Below the pieces are notes generated by a model. The model made no database searches and was not told where the DNA came from. It worked only from the letters and a program-made list of their open reading frames with translations. The position numbers were made by a program, and so were the translations under genes. From Synergistaceae bacterium (lineage in GTDB: Bacteria; Synergistota; Synergistia; Synergistales; Aminobacteriaceae): DNA of 12,089 nucleotides. Of the stretch, positions 1 through 6,869 are shown one piece after another; position 1 is the first letter of the stretch; each line of letters begins with the position of its first letter. The stretch is taken from the NCBI GenBank assembly GCA_022837505.1, contig JALHFZ010000057.1, positions 1-12,089 on the forward strand. The letters are read 5' to 3'.

Positions 1-2130
1 GAAGAGGGCTCCATCTCGAGCATCGACCTCCGGGACTGGCTCGGTCGTCTCGGCAAAACCATGGACAATTCTCCCGCAAAGGAGATCGCCGACCTCGAGA
101 GCGCCATCTCCCGGCTTATCATCGCCACGGATAAAGGCCCTATGCTCCCCTTCAGCAAAGGCCTTTCAATATATGCCCCCCTCCGGGAGAACAATGTGCG
201 GATCGGCTACGCCGAACTCGACTTCAACGGAAAAACCGGATGGCTCGCTACCCTGTCCGCCCTCTACAATAAACAGAAGGCCGAGGGAATGGCCCCTCCG
301 AAAGTCACCGCCATCGAGATCGGAACCGCAAAACTCAAACAGGGTGTGCAGAAGGCCAAGGGCGGAAAAGATGTAGACATCACTTCCTCGCCTGAAATCA
401 CCCCCCTCTCCGCAGGGAGCGCCGACGGGAGCTACGTGAAGCTCTCCATCGAGGGGAAGGCCATCCTCTGGGGGTACGGCGGCTTCGCCTACTCGGACAC
501 TCCCGACGGAGTGTACACCATGACGTCAGACGCGATCCTCCTCGACGAAAACCTCGACCCCGAGGCTCGGGGGAAACGATTCGAAGAGGCCGCCGAGGTC
601 TCCGACGCCCTGACCCCCGTCTACGTGGACGGAAAAAACGAGCTTCTCTACCAGGTCGGCGCTCTCGTCCACAAGCTCGCGAACGGCGACAAGAGCGTGG
701 CCGTCACCGTGAACTACCGGGACGTATCGGACCTGTTTCACTTCACCATCGATGGAACCTACTCCGACCCCTGGATGAAGGGGGAAGTTCCGGCCCAATT
801 CATCGTGGATACAAGAACCTACAACATCGTGGCCATGATCTCCATCATATTCACCGAGAACGGCGTCGCCGTCACGGATCTGACACCCAGGCCCGAGGGA
901 ATTTTCCGGCCGTCCCTGATCACCTTCGACCTCACCGGTCAGAGCAAAATCGTTCCGGGCGAGCCCATTCAGTGGGGAGAGGGACTGGACGTCCTCTTCG
1001 AACCCATACCCGCCGGCAAGGTCCTCCGGATCCTGGGCAAGGCGGAGTCCATAGGAGGACGGGGAACCACCCTGGTGAGCAACCCGGTGCAGGTGAAGGC
1101 AAACCAGGAGATAGAACCCTTTCTCGATGCCACCCGCCGGTTCGGAGCGGCGAAGCTGCCGGGAAGATACACTTCCTTCATCGGCATCCCTCAGCGCAAC
1201 AACCAGGGCATGATCATGGCGCCTGCGGGCACTCTGATAGAAATCAAGGCAACAGGCGAGCCGGATGTCTTCACTACCGTACTCGACGTATACAACGAAA
1301 AACCGGTGACCATGAGCCTTCTCTGGGAACCGAGGGGCCTCCCCCACTTTACCGCCTACATGAAGAACGAGCAGGGCGAGGGGTATACCCCCGTTGAGAG
1401 GCGATTCGCCCTCCTTCAGTCCGACGAGAAGACCCATGCCTGGACGACCCTCGATGCCTACACCCTTGATAAAATGGTCCTCGTCCCCCTCGACGAGCTG
1501 AACTTCCCCACCGGATTCATGAACGGAAGCTGGACGGGAAACGACGGAAGCTCTCTTGAGTTCGGGCAGGGATCGGCGGTCTACGTCTCGGAGAAGGGAG
1601 CCAGGACAGAGGGGAGATCCGCGGTTAAGAACAATTTCTTCGCTATAACCCCGGCCTCCGGTACGCCTCTCGGTTTCTTCTTCGGTTATAACCCGGAGCA
1701 GAACATCATGGTGGCAACCTTCCCGGACGAAGGAACAGCAGTCATTTACAACCGCAAAGGGCAGGCACCTGCCGTAGTTCCGCAGCCGCAGCCAATACCC
1801 CAGCAGCCACAGTATCCTCAACAGCCCCAACCCATGCCCCAGCAGCCTCAGTATCCCCAGCAGATGCCCGTGGGGCTCAACGGAGTCTGGGGGGCCTACA
1901 TCAACGGCCAGCAGATTGTGATGCAGATTCAGGGAAACCAGTACCAGATGTGGATAAACGGCATGCCCTATCAAACAGGGCTCTTCCAGATCCAGGGGAA
2001 CGTGCTCCAGGGGCAGACGTCCATGGGGGTGTTCTTCTCTCAATACCTGCTCGTCAATCCCAATGGAATGGAATTCATGCTGACGGACATGCAGACGGGC
2101 CTGGTGGTGGTCTATCAGCGAATGCAGTGA
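1..2130 (+). CDS. C-terminal part of a clostripain-like (C11) peptidase with duplicated C-terminal GxW modules (5' partial)
   Basis: The frame is open from base 1, and the ATG at 61 has no ribosome binding site, so the gene almost certainly starts before the window; 709 residues are visible. Numbering from base 1, residues 9-60 (a DLRDWLGRL stretch, then GLSIYAP at 54-60 and a Trp at 81) resemble the end of the clostripain/C11 catalytic domain, whose His/Cys dyad would lie upstream and cannot be checked. A long beta-rich region without a family I recognise follows. Residues 509-585 and 630-707 look like two copies of one module: both open with NGxW, have a GxFF core and end in a Y(N/Q)R motif. 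Between them, about residues 589-623, is a Pro/Gln linker. Export is inferred from this architecture, since the N-terminus is missing. The gene is followed by an intrinsic terminator. The family call is moderate; a different secreted multidomain protein is possible. Confidence 0.6.
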   Translation, partial: EEGSISSIDLRDWLGRLGKTMDNSPAKEIADLESAISRLIIATDKGPMLPFSKGLSIYAPLRENNVRIGYAELDFNGKTGWLATLSALYNKQKAEGMAPPKVTAIEIGTAKLKQGVQKAKGGKDVDITSSPEITPLSAGSADGSYVKLSIEGKAILWGYGGFAYSDTPDGVYTMTSDAILLDENLDPEARGKRFEEAAEVSDALTPVYVDGKNELLYQVGALVHKLANGDKSVAVTVNYRDVSDLFHFTIDGTYSDPWMKGEVPAQFIVDTRTYNIVAMISIIFTENGVAVTDLTPRPEGIFRPSLITFDLTGQSKIVPGEPIQWGEGLDVLFEPIPAGKVLRILGKAESIGGRGTTLVSNPVQVKANQEIEPFLDATRRFGAAKLPGRYTSFIGIPQRNNQGMIMAPAGTLIEIKATGEPDVFTTVLDVYNEKPVTMSLLWEPRGLPHFTAYMKNEQGEGYTPVERRFALLQSDEKTHAWTTLDAYTLDKMVLVPLDELNFPTGFMNGSWTGNDGSSLEFGQGSAVYVSEKGARTEGRSAVKNNFFAITPASGTPLGFFFGYNPEQNIMVATFPDEGTAVIYNRKGQAPAVVPQPQPIPQQPQYPQQPQPMPQQPQYPQQMPVGLNGVWGAYINGQQIVMQIQGNQYQMWINGMPYQTGLFQIQGNVLQGQTSMGVFFSQYLLVNPNGMEFMLTDMQTGLVVVYQRMQ
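1789..1866 (+). repeat. Two 39-base tandem units encoding a Pro/Gln linker
   Basis: Two consecutive 13-codon units encode QPIPQQPQYPQQP and QPMPQQPQYPQQM. They lie in frame inside the first gene and form the flexible linker between its two C-terminal GxW modules. The codons differ between units (cag/caa, cct/ccc), so this is not a very recent duplication. Confidence 0.85.
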
Positions 2131-2157
2131 CCTCGAGAATTAATTGAAGGGCGTACA

Positions 2158-2207
2158 GCGAAGGAGGCGGCAGAACATTCTGCCACCCCCTTCGCTTCCT
2201 TTATTTT
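2158..2207 (+). terminator. Intrinsic terminator of the first gene
   Basis: Located 27 bases after the stop codon. The outer stem is GCGAAGG (2158-2164) with CCTTCGC, and the inner stem is GGCAGAA (2169-2175) with TTCTGCC (2178-2184). A T-rich tail, TTCCTTTATTTT, follows. The position at the end of the + strand gene supports the direction. Confidence 0.75.
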
Positions 2208-2559
2208 CAGCCCATATCTTGGTTCAGCACTACCGGTTCAGAATGGACCTAAGCATCTCCTGCCGCGGCGATTCATTGCCAGGGGAATCATGCTCAAGGA
2301 TTCAGGCTTCCCACTGCCTTAAATCCGGATGGCTCCAAAGCGAATATTTTCCAGGAAGTCCGGATGAAAGGTAAATTCCACCCCGCCGAGCATGATGATT
2401 TAGTGGTTGAGTTTGTGTTCCTCAGGTTGGCCAGACTGATGGTAAGTTAACCTTCATATCGTCGAGCACCTCTTTCACTCGGAGAACCCCGGCTTTTAGA
2501 CGCCTCGAAAAGAAGAGACAGAATATTTCATGCGAAGTTACTCTCCTCTCTTGTTTCTA
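2208..2559. other. Gene-poor gap; no confident feature
   Basis: About 350 bases between the first gene's terminator and the end of rsgA. Reading frames here are short and lack ribosome binding sites. On the minus strand, after the two tandem TAG codons of rsgA (2562-2557), the same frame stays open for 44 codons to a TGA at 2422-2424, ending in EVLDDMKVNLPSVWPT. It has no ATG and I recognise no family; it may be a decayed gene fragment or chance. I see no clear terminator for rsgA here. Confidence 0.5.
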
Positions 2560-3651
2560 CTACTGATACCCCTGCCTGCTTCTGCTTTTCTCCTTGACGA
2601 ATTTTCGCGCGTTCTTTATTCCGCCCATTTCGGCGAACATGCTCGTGATCTTTTCAGTCTCGATCTGCCGGGAATTCAGCCCCTCATACCGGGCTTCCTT
2701 TTTCAGCTTGAGGTAACTGGCAAGCCTTTCCGGAGAAAGCCTTCCATCGCTTGCAGCTTCAAGGACTGCACAATAGGGTTCTTTGGTATGGGTGCAGTCT
2801 CGGAATCTGCACCTAGCCGCAAGATCGTCGATATCGGAAAACGCTTTAGCAAGGTCTGTCCTTTCGATTCCGAGTTCCCTCATTCCGGGGGTATCGATAA
2901 CCATGCTGCCATTCGGAAGAAAGATCAGTTCCCGCCTGGTGGTGGCATGGCGCCCCTTGTCATCGTTCCGAAGGGTCCGGGTCTGAAGGAGGTCCCTGCC
3001 GAGCAGCCTGTTGATCATGGTCGATTTGCCGACGCCGGACGAACCGATGAAAGCGACCGTCTGACCGAACCCCAGGTATTTTTGAAGGGAAGCCCATCCT
3101 TCGTCCGTCAGGCTCGACGTCATGAGAACCTCTGCCCCGCAGGCGATACCTTCCGCTTCCGACTGTTTTTGGTTACGATCGCCGCATAGATCGGCTTTCG
3201 TCAGTACAATGACCGGAGTCGCTCCGCTGTCCCAGGCTATACCGAGGTACCGCTCCATCCTCCGCAGGTTGTAGTCTCTATTCAGCGACATGCAGAGAAA
3301 GAGTGTATCGATGTTCGCCGCCACTAGCTGTTCATCCTGCGAAGTACCCGCAGCTTTCCGGATAAAGGCGCTTTTTCTCGGCAGAACGCGGCGGATGATG
3401 GCATTTCCGCCTCCGTCGTCAATCCTGTCGAGCAGGACAAAATCTCCCACAGCGGGATATTCGGACAGGGTATGAACCTCGAAGCGGAATTTCCCTGAAA
3501 TTTCCGCCGTCACTTCTCCCTTCTCCGTCGCCGTCTTGTAGAGATCCCTGGATTGAGAAACGACCCGGCCGATGTAAAGATCATTATACAAATCTGACTC
3601 AGCGATAAATTCTTGGCTGAGCCCGATATTTTTCAAAAATTTACTATCCAA
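2560..3651 (-). CDS. rsgA: Ribosome small-subunit-dependent GTPase A
   Basis: RsgA (YjeQ) is a circularly permuted GTPase that acts late in 30S subunit assembly. The permuted motif order is visible in this 363-residue product: an N-terminal OB-fold region (about 25-95), G4 TKAD (151-154), SS of G5 (179-180), the P-loop GSSGVGKST (203-211), G2-like GRHATTRR (233-240), G3 DTPG (253-256), and a zinc site C281-C286-H288-C294. A basic C-terminal tail (KEKSRSRQ) could contact RNA. The TTG at 3651 is the preferred start: GGAGG lies 8 bases upstream, whereas a TTG 15 bases earlier overlaps that site. The gene ends in two tandem TAG codons. It stands alone on the minus strand, and its codon use is less G/C-biased than that of the hut genes. 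Confidence 0.95.
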   Translation of the reverse strand: MDSKFLKNIGLSQEFIAESDLYNDLYIGRVVSQSRDLYKTATEKGEVTAEISGKFRFEVHTLSEYPAVGDFVLLDRIDDGGGNAIIRRVLPRKSAFIRKAAGTSQDEQLVAANIDTLFLCMSLNRDYNLRRMERYLGIAWDSGATPVIVLTKADLCGDRNQKQSEAEGIACGAEVLMTSSLTDEGWASLQKYLGFGQTVAFIGSSGVGKSTMINRLLGRDLLQTRTLRNDDKGRHATTRRELIFLPNGSMVIDTPGMRELGIERTDLAKAFSDIDDLAARCRFRDCTHTKEPYCAVLEAASDGRLSPERLASYLKLKKEARYEGLNSRQIETEKITSMFAEMGGIKNARKFVKEKSRSRQGYQ

Positions 3652-3926
3652 TTTTATTCCCTCCAAAAAGTTTTTTTAGATGACTTTTGGGAGGCGTCGA
3701 CCCGTTCTTAGAGGGTATTCACCTCCGGACGGCCCGCAAGATCCAGCGTGTTTGTATTGAATAGAGACATATAACAACAACTCCTTCAGAATCGGATTGT
3801 ATAGTGCCGGTTAATGATGGCAGAAAACTGCAGATTTTTTTGTTTCATTTAATTGCACGGCAGAAATGCATCGCTGCCTGAGATTCAGATATTTATTCAA
3901 AAGAGCATTCGAAAATTCCCTTTTTT
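3652..3926. other. AT-richer intergenic region upstream of rsgA
   Basis: This 275-base stretch separates rsgA from the ferritin-like gene, both on the minus strand. It should hold the rsgA promoter and the end of the ferritin-like transcript. The best minus-strand candidates for a -10 box are TATACA (about 3799-3804) and TACAAA (about 3752-3757), but neither has a convincing -35 box. No strong terminator is visible. Confidence 0.4.
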
Positions 3927-4406
3927 CTATACGGATTTCCGCTCCCGCCAGCGGTCGAGAGCGACCGTGAGGGCCAGGAGATGATCCCGCTCCTCCTGGA
4001 TAAGACGGCCAAGCCCCTCCTCTTCCGACGGGAAGTCCCCTTTTTCCTTCATCTCCGTATAGAAGGCGATGGCGTTCTTTTCCACCTTCATGGCCTTTTC
4101 GAGGATGCGGCCGAAGTCGTCCCCCTCCTCAGCCAGAGCGTCTGCCGGGAAGATGCGCTTGAAGAAGGCCTCCCGGATGGAGGGGTCGCTTCCTGCGGTT
4201 CCGGGGGCAGGGGGCTTTTCGTCCATGCCCCTGAGGATTTGGCGGAACCACTCTTCGTGGGTCTCCTCCATGTCGGCGAGGCCCTGGAGAAGCAGCTGGT
4301 CATCTCCGGTAAAACGATCGGAGGCATCTTTGTAGAATTCAGCCCCCCGCCGCTCAAGCTCCACTGCCACGGCAAGGATATCTCTTTTATGGAGACCTTC
4401 TGTCAT
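3927..4406 (-). CDS. Ferritin-like diiron protein (rubrerythrin-type four-helix domain, no rubredoxin part)
   Basis: This 159-residue soluble helical protein has the repeated ligand pattern of rubrerythrin/ferritin-like domains: E18 in ELERRGAEFY, E47xxH50 in EETHEEWF, E109 in KVEKNAIAFY and E139xxH142 in EERDHL. Together these could coordinate a two-iron centre. No CxxC pair is present, so the rubredoxin module of classical rubrerythrins is missing. A Pro/Gly-rich linker (64-75) separates the two helix pairs. The ATG is preceded by GAGGAG at good spacing. In anaerobes such proteins usually serve in peroxide or oxygen defence or iron handling; which applies here is not shown. It is a single gene, 147 bases downstream of the DUF4332 gene. 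Confidence 0.8.
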   Translation of the reverse strand: MTEGLHKRDILAVAVELERRGAEFYKDASDRFTGDDQLLLQGLADMEETHEEWFRQILRGMDEKPPAPGTAGSDPSIREAFFKRIFPADALAEEGDDFGRILEKAMKVEKNAIAFYTEMKEKGDFPSEEEGLGRLIQEERDHLLALTVALDRWRERKSV

Positions 4407-4438
4407 TGCTCTCTCCTCATTTCATTTTTCAGTACACA

Positions 4439-4460
4439 GGAGACCTGATTAAACGTCTCC
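4439..4460. repeat. Small inverted repeat upstream of the ferritin-like gene
   Basis: GGAGAC (4439-4444) and GTCTCC (4455-4460) form a 6-base inverted repeat with a 10-base spacer, 33-54 bases before the ferritin-like start codon. It could be an operator or a leader hairpin, or chance; no promoter could be placed with confidence. Confidence 0.3.
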
Positions 4461-4496
4461 GCGCTCTACTTCGAGCAGGTATGAATGATGTCCGGA

Positions 4497-4540
4497 TAAA
4501 AAAGAGAGAGGGCCAGCGTAATTAGTTCTCCCTTTTGTCC
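4497..4540 (-). terminator. Possible intrinsic terminator after the DUF4332 gene
   Basis: On the minus strand AAAAGGGAGA can pair with TCTCTCTTTT around a 17-base loop, running into a run of Ts. The stem includes one G-U pair and the loop is large, so the call is moderate. It lies 14-57 bases after the DUF4332 stop codon. Confidence 0.4.
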
Positions 4541-4553
4541 GCGACTCTTTTAC

Positions 4554-4958
4554 TCAATACAGTATTTTTCTGGGAAGTTTTTTAGCCTGGTCAATCCACC
4601 CCTGCACCTGATTTTCCGATGGAAGCTGGCGGACTAGTTTTTTTTCGGCGTTGATCTCAGCAAGTTTTTTGTGGAGATTGTCGGCCCTTCGCTGGGCAAG
4701 CTCCGGAACGGTATCCACTCCTGAAGCCTCCAGGAGGTCGGCATACTCCTCCCCAACCCCTTTGATTCGAAAAAGGTCAACATGATTCACCCATTCCAGA
4801 ATCAGCTTGCCGGAAATTCCTGACTTCTCAGCGAGGTCCTCCCGGCCTTTCTTCGTAGAGCCCATTTCAAGGAGCATTTCTGTTGTAGCGACGCCGGCTG
4901 CACGGAGTTTGTCAGCGTACACCTCGCCGATGCCTTCTACCATTTCGAGCTTCGCCAT
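4554..4958 (-). CDS. DUF4332 domain protein (tandem helix-hairpin-helix)
   Basis: A 134-residue protein with two helix-hairpin-helix-like motifs: residues 7-23 (VEGIGEVYADKLRAAGV) and 65-81 (IKGVGEEYADLLEASGV). This repeated (I/V)xG(I/V)GxxYADxLxxxGV pattern is typical of DUF4332 proteins. Helix-hairpin-helix motifs often bind DNA without sequence specificity, but the role of this family is not established. The basic C-terminus ends in KKLPRKILY. The start is placed at the ATG at 4958, which has AAGGAAGG upstream; an ATG at 5048 in the same frame would overlap the promoter and lacks a binding site. The gene has its own promoter just after the thioesterase stop codon and probably its own terminator, so it is likely monocistronic. 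Confidence 0.8.
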   Translation of the reverse strand: MAKLEMVEGIGEVYADKLRAAGVATTEMLLEMGSTKKGREDLAEKSGISGKLILEWVNHVDLFRIKGVGEEYADLLEASGVDTVPELAQRRADNLHKKLAEINAEKKLVRQLPSENQVQGWIDQAKKLPRKILY

Positions 4959-5028
4959 GTTTAGTCGCCTTCCTTTCATTGTTTTCACCTGAAGAGGGAT
5001 GTGATAGAAATTACTATCTTTAAACGAA

Positions 5029-5056
5029 ACTATAGCAAACTCCGGCATAAAGTCAA
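5029..5056 (-). promoter_or_regulatory. Sigma70-type promoter of the DUF4332 gene
   Basis: On the minus strand TTGACT (5056-5051), a 16-base spacer and TATAGT (5034-5029) form a near-consensus promoter. Transcription would start near 5022, giving a leader of about 64 bases. The -35 box lies only 15 bases beyond the thioesterase stop codon. Confidence 0.65.
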
Positions 5057-5071
5057 TGCAATTTCAAAGAG

Positions 5072-5800
5072 TCAGCCGATTTTCCAGGAGGTGAGAAACC
5101 GGGCTTTCTCGTCTCCTTCGAAACCTCGCAGAGAGGAACACCAAGTTTCTTTTTCTTCGTCACAGGGGGCGCTTTTTGCTGCGATCATTTCTCCACGCTC
5201 CGCAGGCCTCAGAAACTCTCCGTCAATCCTCCTGAGGGTCGACGAATCGGCCACCGAGTCGGGCAGACCTTCCACCGCCCAGGAAAAATAGACGGCGTTG
5301 TTCACATGGCCGTTTCTGTCCAGATCCCATCGACGGACTGAGAAGAGAGCCTCGAAAGTCCATTCCTCAGGGGAAGGAATTTTCAACAGGTCTCCCGGCA
5401 CAGGGTGTATCTCGCTCGTGTAGCGTTCCGTGGAATAGCGATCCAGCCGGAGGGGGCGTTTTTTCTCCACATCGATGAGGATCCAGCTCGTCCACGCTTC
5501 CGCAACGGGGCCCTCTTCGTCCCATACAGAAAAAGCCCGGTTCGAATAGAGATTCCGGTGGGGCTCGTGCCAGGTTTTCACCGTGAGGGTCCGGCCGCTT
5601 TCGGGGTAGCGGACCATGGTGAGGCTGTACTGGCGCAGAACCCAGCTGACACCCAGGGGAAGAAGGTCTGAGACGGTCATGGCCATGCGCCCGGCATCCC
5701 GGTCAGCCATGTCCTGGAGGATGTCGAGGAGAACGGGGAGCTTCATGCGCCCGTCGGGGCCGATGCCGGCATAGGGAATCGGGTAGGATGCTTCGAACAT
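5072..5800 (-). CDS. Acyl-ACP thioesterase family protein (double hotdog)
   Basis: A 242-residue protein of the acyl-[acyl carrier protein] thioesterase family (FatA/FatB-like, PF01643), which hydrolyses acyl-ACP to free fatty acid. The N-terminal hotdog (about 1-125) has the conserved DxxAGRM-type helix and W53, W77, R88 and W106. The C-terminal hotdog carries the active-site block WDLDRNGHVNN (158-168) followed by YFSWAVE, giving candidate catalytic residues D161, N163, H165 and E177. The start at 5800 is chosen because AAGGAAGG lies 6 bases upstream and the protein then begins MFEASYPIPY, as family members do; the ATG at 5866 has no binding site. In bacteria the product can feed membrane lipid turnover; chain-length preference cannot be read from sequence. 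Confidence 0.88.
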   Translation of the reverse strand: MFEASYPIPYAGIGPDGRMKLPVLLDILQDMADRDAGRMAMTVSDLLPLGVSWVLRQYSLTMVRYPESGRTLTVKTWHEPHRNLYSNRAFSVWDEEGPVAEAWTSWILIDVEKKRPLRLDRYSTERYTSEIHPVPGDLLKIPSPEEWTFEALFSVRRWDLDRNGHVNNAVYFSWAVEGLPDSVADSSTLRRIDGEFLRPAERGEMIAAKSAPCDEEKETWCSSLRGFEGDEKARFLTSWKIG

Positions 5801-5903
5801 GGAAATCCTTCCTTTCAGGAGCGGTCGGCCCAGGGGAAAAGTATTTCCTTCGGGCCCGATGCTCATCAGTTAATGCTACTGTATAAGAAGGTTAATTAGC
5901 AAG

Positions 5904-5947
5904 AAAAAACCCCCTGTTTTCATGCCTGAAAAACTCAACCTGAGGGG
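5904..5947 (-). terminator. Terminator-like hairpin in the thioesterase leader region
   Basis: Read on the minus strand, CCCCT (5947-5943) pairs with AGGGG and GTTTTTCA pairs with TGAAAAC around the loop GGCA. An 8-base bulge lies on the 5' arm. Six Ts and CTT follow. It therefore looks like an intrinsic terminator facing the thioesterase gene, yet no minus-strand gene lies upstream. It may end a stray or antisense transcript, or act in an attenuated leader. Confidence 0.45.
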
Positions 5948-6082
5948 CCTTGCCGGCCAGAGGCTGTGTCCAGAACAATTCAGAATAATATTCCACGGAC
6001 CATAACCTTCCGGGCAACATTTTTCCCGTCCCGCTTCGGAGTGGCTTTATCGCAGTCCGACCACAATTTTTGAAAAGAGGAA
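5948..6082. other. Remainder of the divergent intergenic region; nothing recognised
   Basis: These 135 bases lie between the minus-strand hairpin and the IclR promoter. I see no gene, repeat or clear minus-strand promoter. The 345-base gap from 5801 to 6145 is therefore explained only at 5904-5947 and 6083-6140. Confidence 0.4.
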
Positions 6083-6111
6083 TTGACAGAAGAATTATTT
6101 TATGATAATAA
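6083..6111 (+). promoter_or_regulatory. Sigma70-type promoter of the IclR-hutU-hutD operon
   Basis: TTGACA (6083-6088, full consensus), a 17-base spacer and TAATAA (6106-6111). The start of transcription would fall near 6118, inside the palindrome at 6110-6130. The TTG of this -35 box should not be read as the regulator's start codon. Confidence 0.8.
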
Positions 6112-6130
6112 TGGGACAGACTGTCCCATT
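6110..6130. promoter_or_regulatory. Perfect palindrome, likely IclR operator
   Basis: AATGGGACAG (6110-6119), one central A, then CTGTCCCATT (6121-6130): 10-base arms without mismatch. It overlaps the end of the -10 box and the predicted transcription start, so a bound protein would block initiation. The natural candidate is the IclR protein encoded 16 bases downstream, giving negative autoregulation relieved by a ligand. Which protein binds is inference. Confidence 0.7.
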
Positions 6131-6145
6131 TATGGAGGTTCTGCC

Positions 6146-6868
6146 ATGGCACCGGCATCGAAGATCATAACCCTCATGGAAATTCTCTGCGCCTCCGCTC
6201 CTCTCTCCCTGCGGGAGATCGAGGACCGGACGGGCATTCCCCGAAGCACCGCCCATCGCCTTCTTCTCTCCCTCCAGGAGGCGGGGTGGGTCTTTCAGGA
6301 CCCCGGGGGAGACGGCTACCGCCCGGCCACCCGATTTTTGTTTCTCTCCCGATCGTCCTCTCTCTACGATGAACTGATCCGCGCGGCGGACCCCGAAATG
6401 CGCTCCCTCATGAAGAGCACGGGGAACACGTCAGTCCTGAGCGTCCTCGAGGGGACGGCGGGACTGTGCATCCACTCGGTGGAGCCCTCTTCCTCGGTGA
6501 AGTTCACGGCCCACCGGGGGATGGCCGTCCCCCTCTCCGCCGGAGCAACAGGGAAAATTCTTCTCGCCTACGCCCCTCCCGAGGTGCGCTCAAAGGTGCT
6601 CTCCTCCTCCCCCGACCCCGCCGCCCTTGAAAAAGAGATCGAGCTCATCCGCCACCGAGGGTACGCCTCGAGCCGGGAGGAATGGATCGCCCACGCGGGG
6701 GACATCAGCGTTCCCCTCTTCGACGGAAGGGGGCGCTTTGTCGCCCAGCTCGGCATCGCGGGGATCGCCGAACAGGTCTTTCGGAATTTCGACGAAAATC
6801 TCCGTCTTTTGAAATCAGCCGCCCAGGCGGTGGAACAGCGTTTTGAGAAAACCATGGAGGTGGTATGA
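6146..6868 (+). CDS. IclR-family transcriptional regulator of the hut operon
   Basis: A 240-residue protein of normal IclR length. The N-terminal winged helix-turn-helix (about 5-60) includes LSLREIEDRTGIPRSTAHRL (20-39). The C-terminal effector domain (about 75-235) shows GMAVPLSAGATGKILLAY and the RGYASSREEW ... GDISVPLFDGRG ... LGIAG pattern of the family. The ATG at 6146 has GGAGG (6134-6138) 7 bases upstream; the in-frame TTG at 6083 belongs to the -35 box. It ends one base before the hutU start codon, so it is first gene of the operon. Its ligand is likely urocanate or a related compound, judging only by the neighbours. IclR is an uncommon choice for hut genes, which are usually under HutC (GntR family) or HutP. 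Confidence 0.92.
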   Translation: MAPASKIITLMEILCASAPLSLREIEDRTGIPRSTAHRLLLSLQEAGWVFQDPGGDGYRPATRFLFLSRSSSLYDELIRAADPEMRSLMKSTGNTSVLSVLEGTAGLCIHSVEPSSSVKFTAHRGMAVPLSAGATGKILLAYAPPEVRSKVLSSSPDPAALEKEIELIRHRGYASSREEWIAHAGDISVPLFDGRGRFVAQLGIAGIAEQVFRNFDENLRLLKSAAQAVEQRFEKTMEVV

Positions 6869-6869
6869 A

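Noticed and set aside
1789..1866. Tandem repeat considered as a CRISPR-like array
   Set aside because: Only two adjacent units without spacers, in frame inside a coding region and encoding a Pro/Gln linker.
526..2043. 505-codon minus-strand frame
   Set aside because: Shadow of the first gene: opposite strand of a GC-rich coding region, low-complexity translation, no binding site and no family pattern.
2144..2374. 76-codon + strand frame after the first gene
   Set aside because: It begins inside the intrinsic terminator, has no binding site and shows no protein-like pattern.
3819..3841. Small hairpin GGCAG-AAAA-CTGC followed by Ts on the + strand
   Set aside because: The stem is only about 4 base pairs and no + strand gene lies upstream, so a terminator call is not supported.
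6083..6145. N-terminal extension of the IclR protein from a TTG at 6083
   Set aside because: The TTG is part of the TTGACA -35 box and the extension would cross the promoter and palindrome; the ATG at 6146 has a proper GGAGG.
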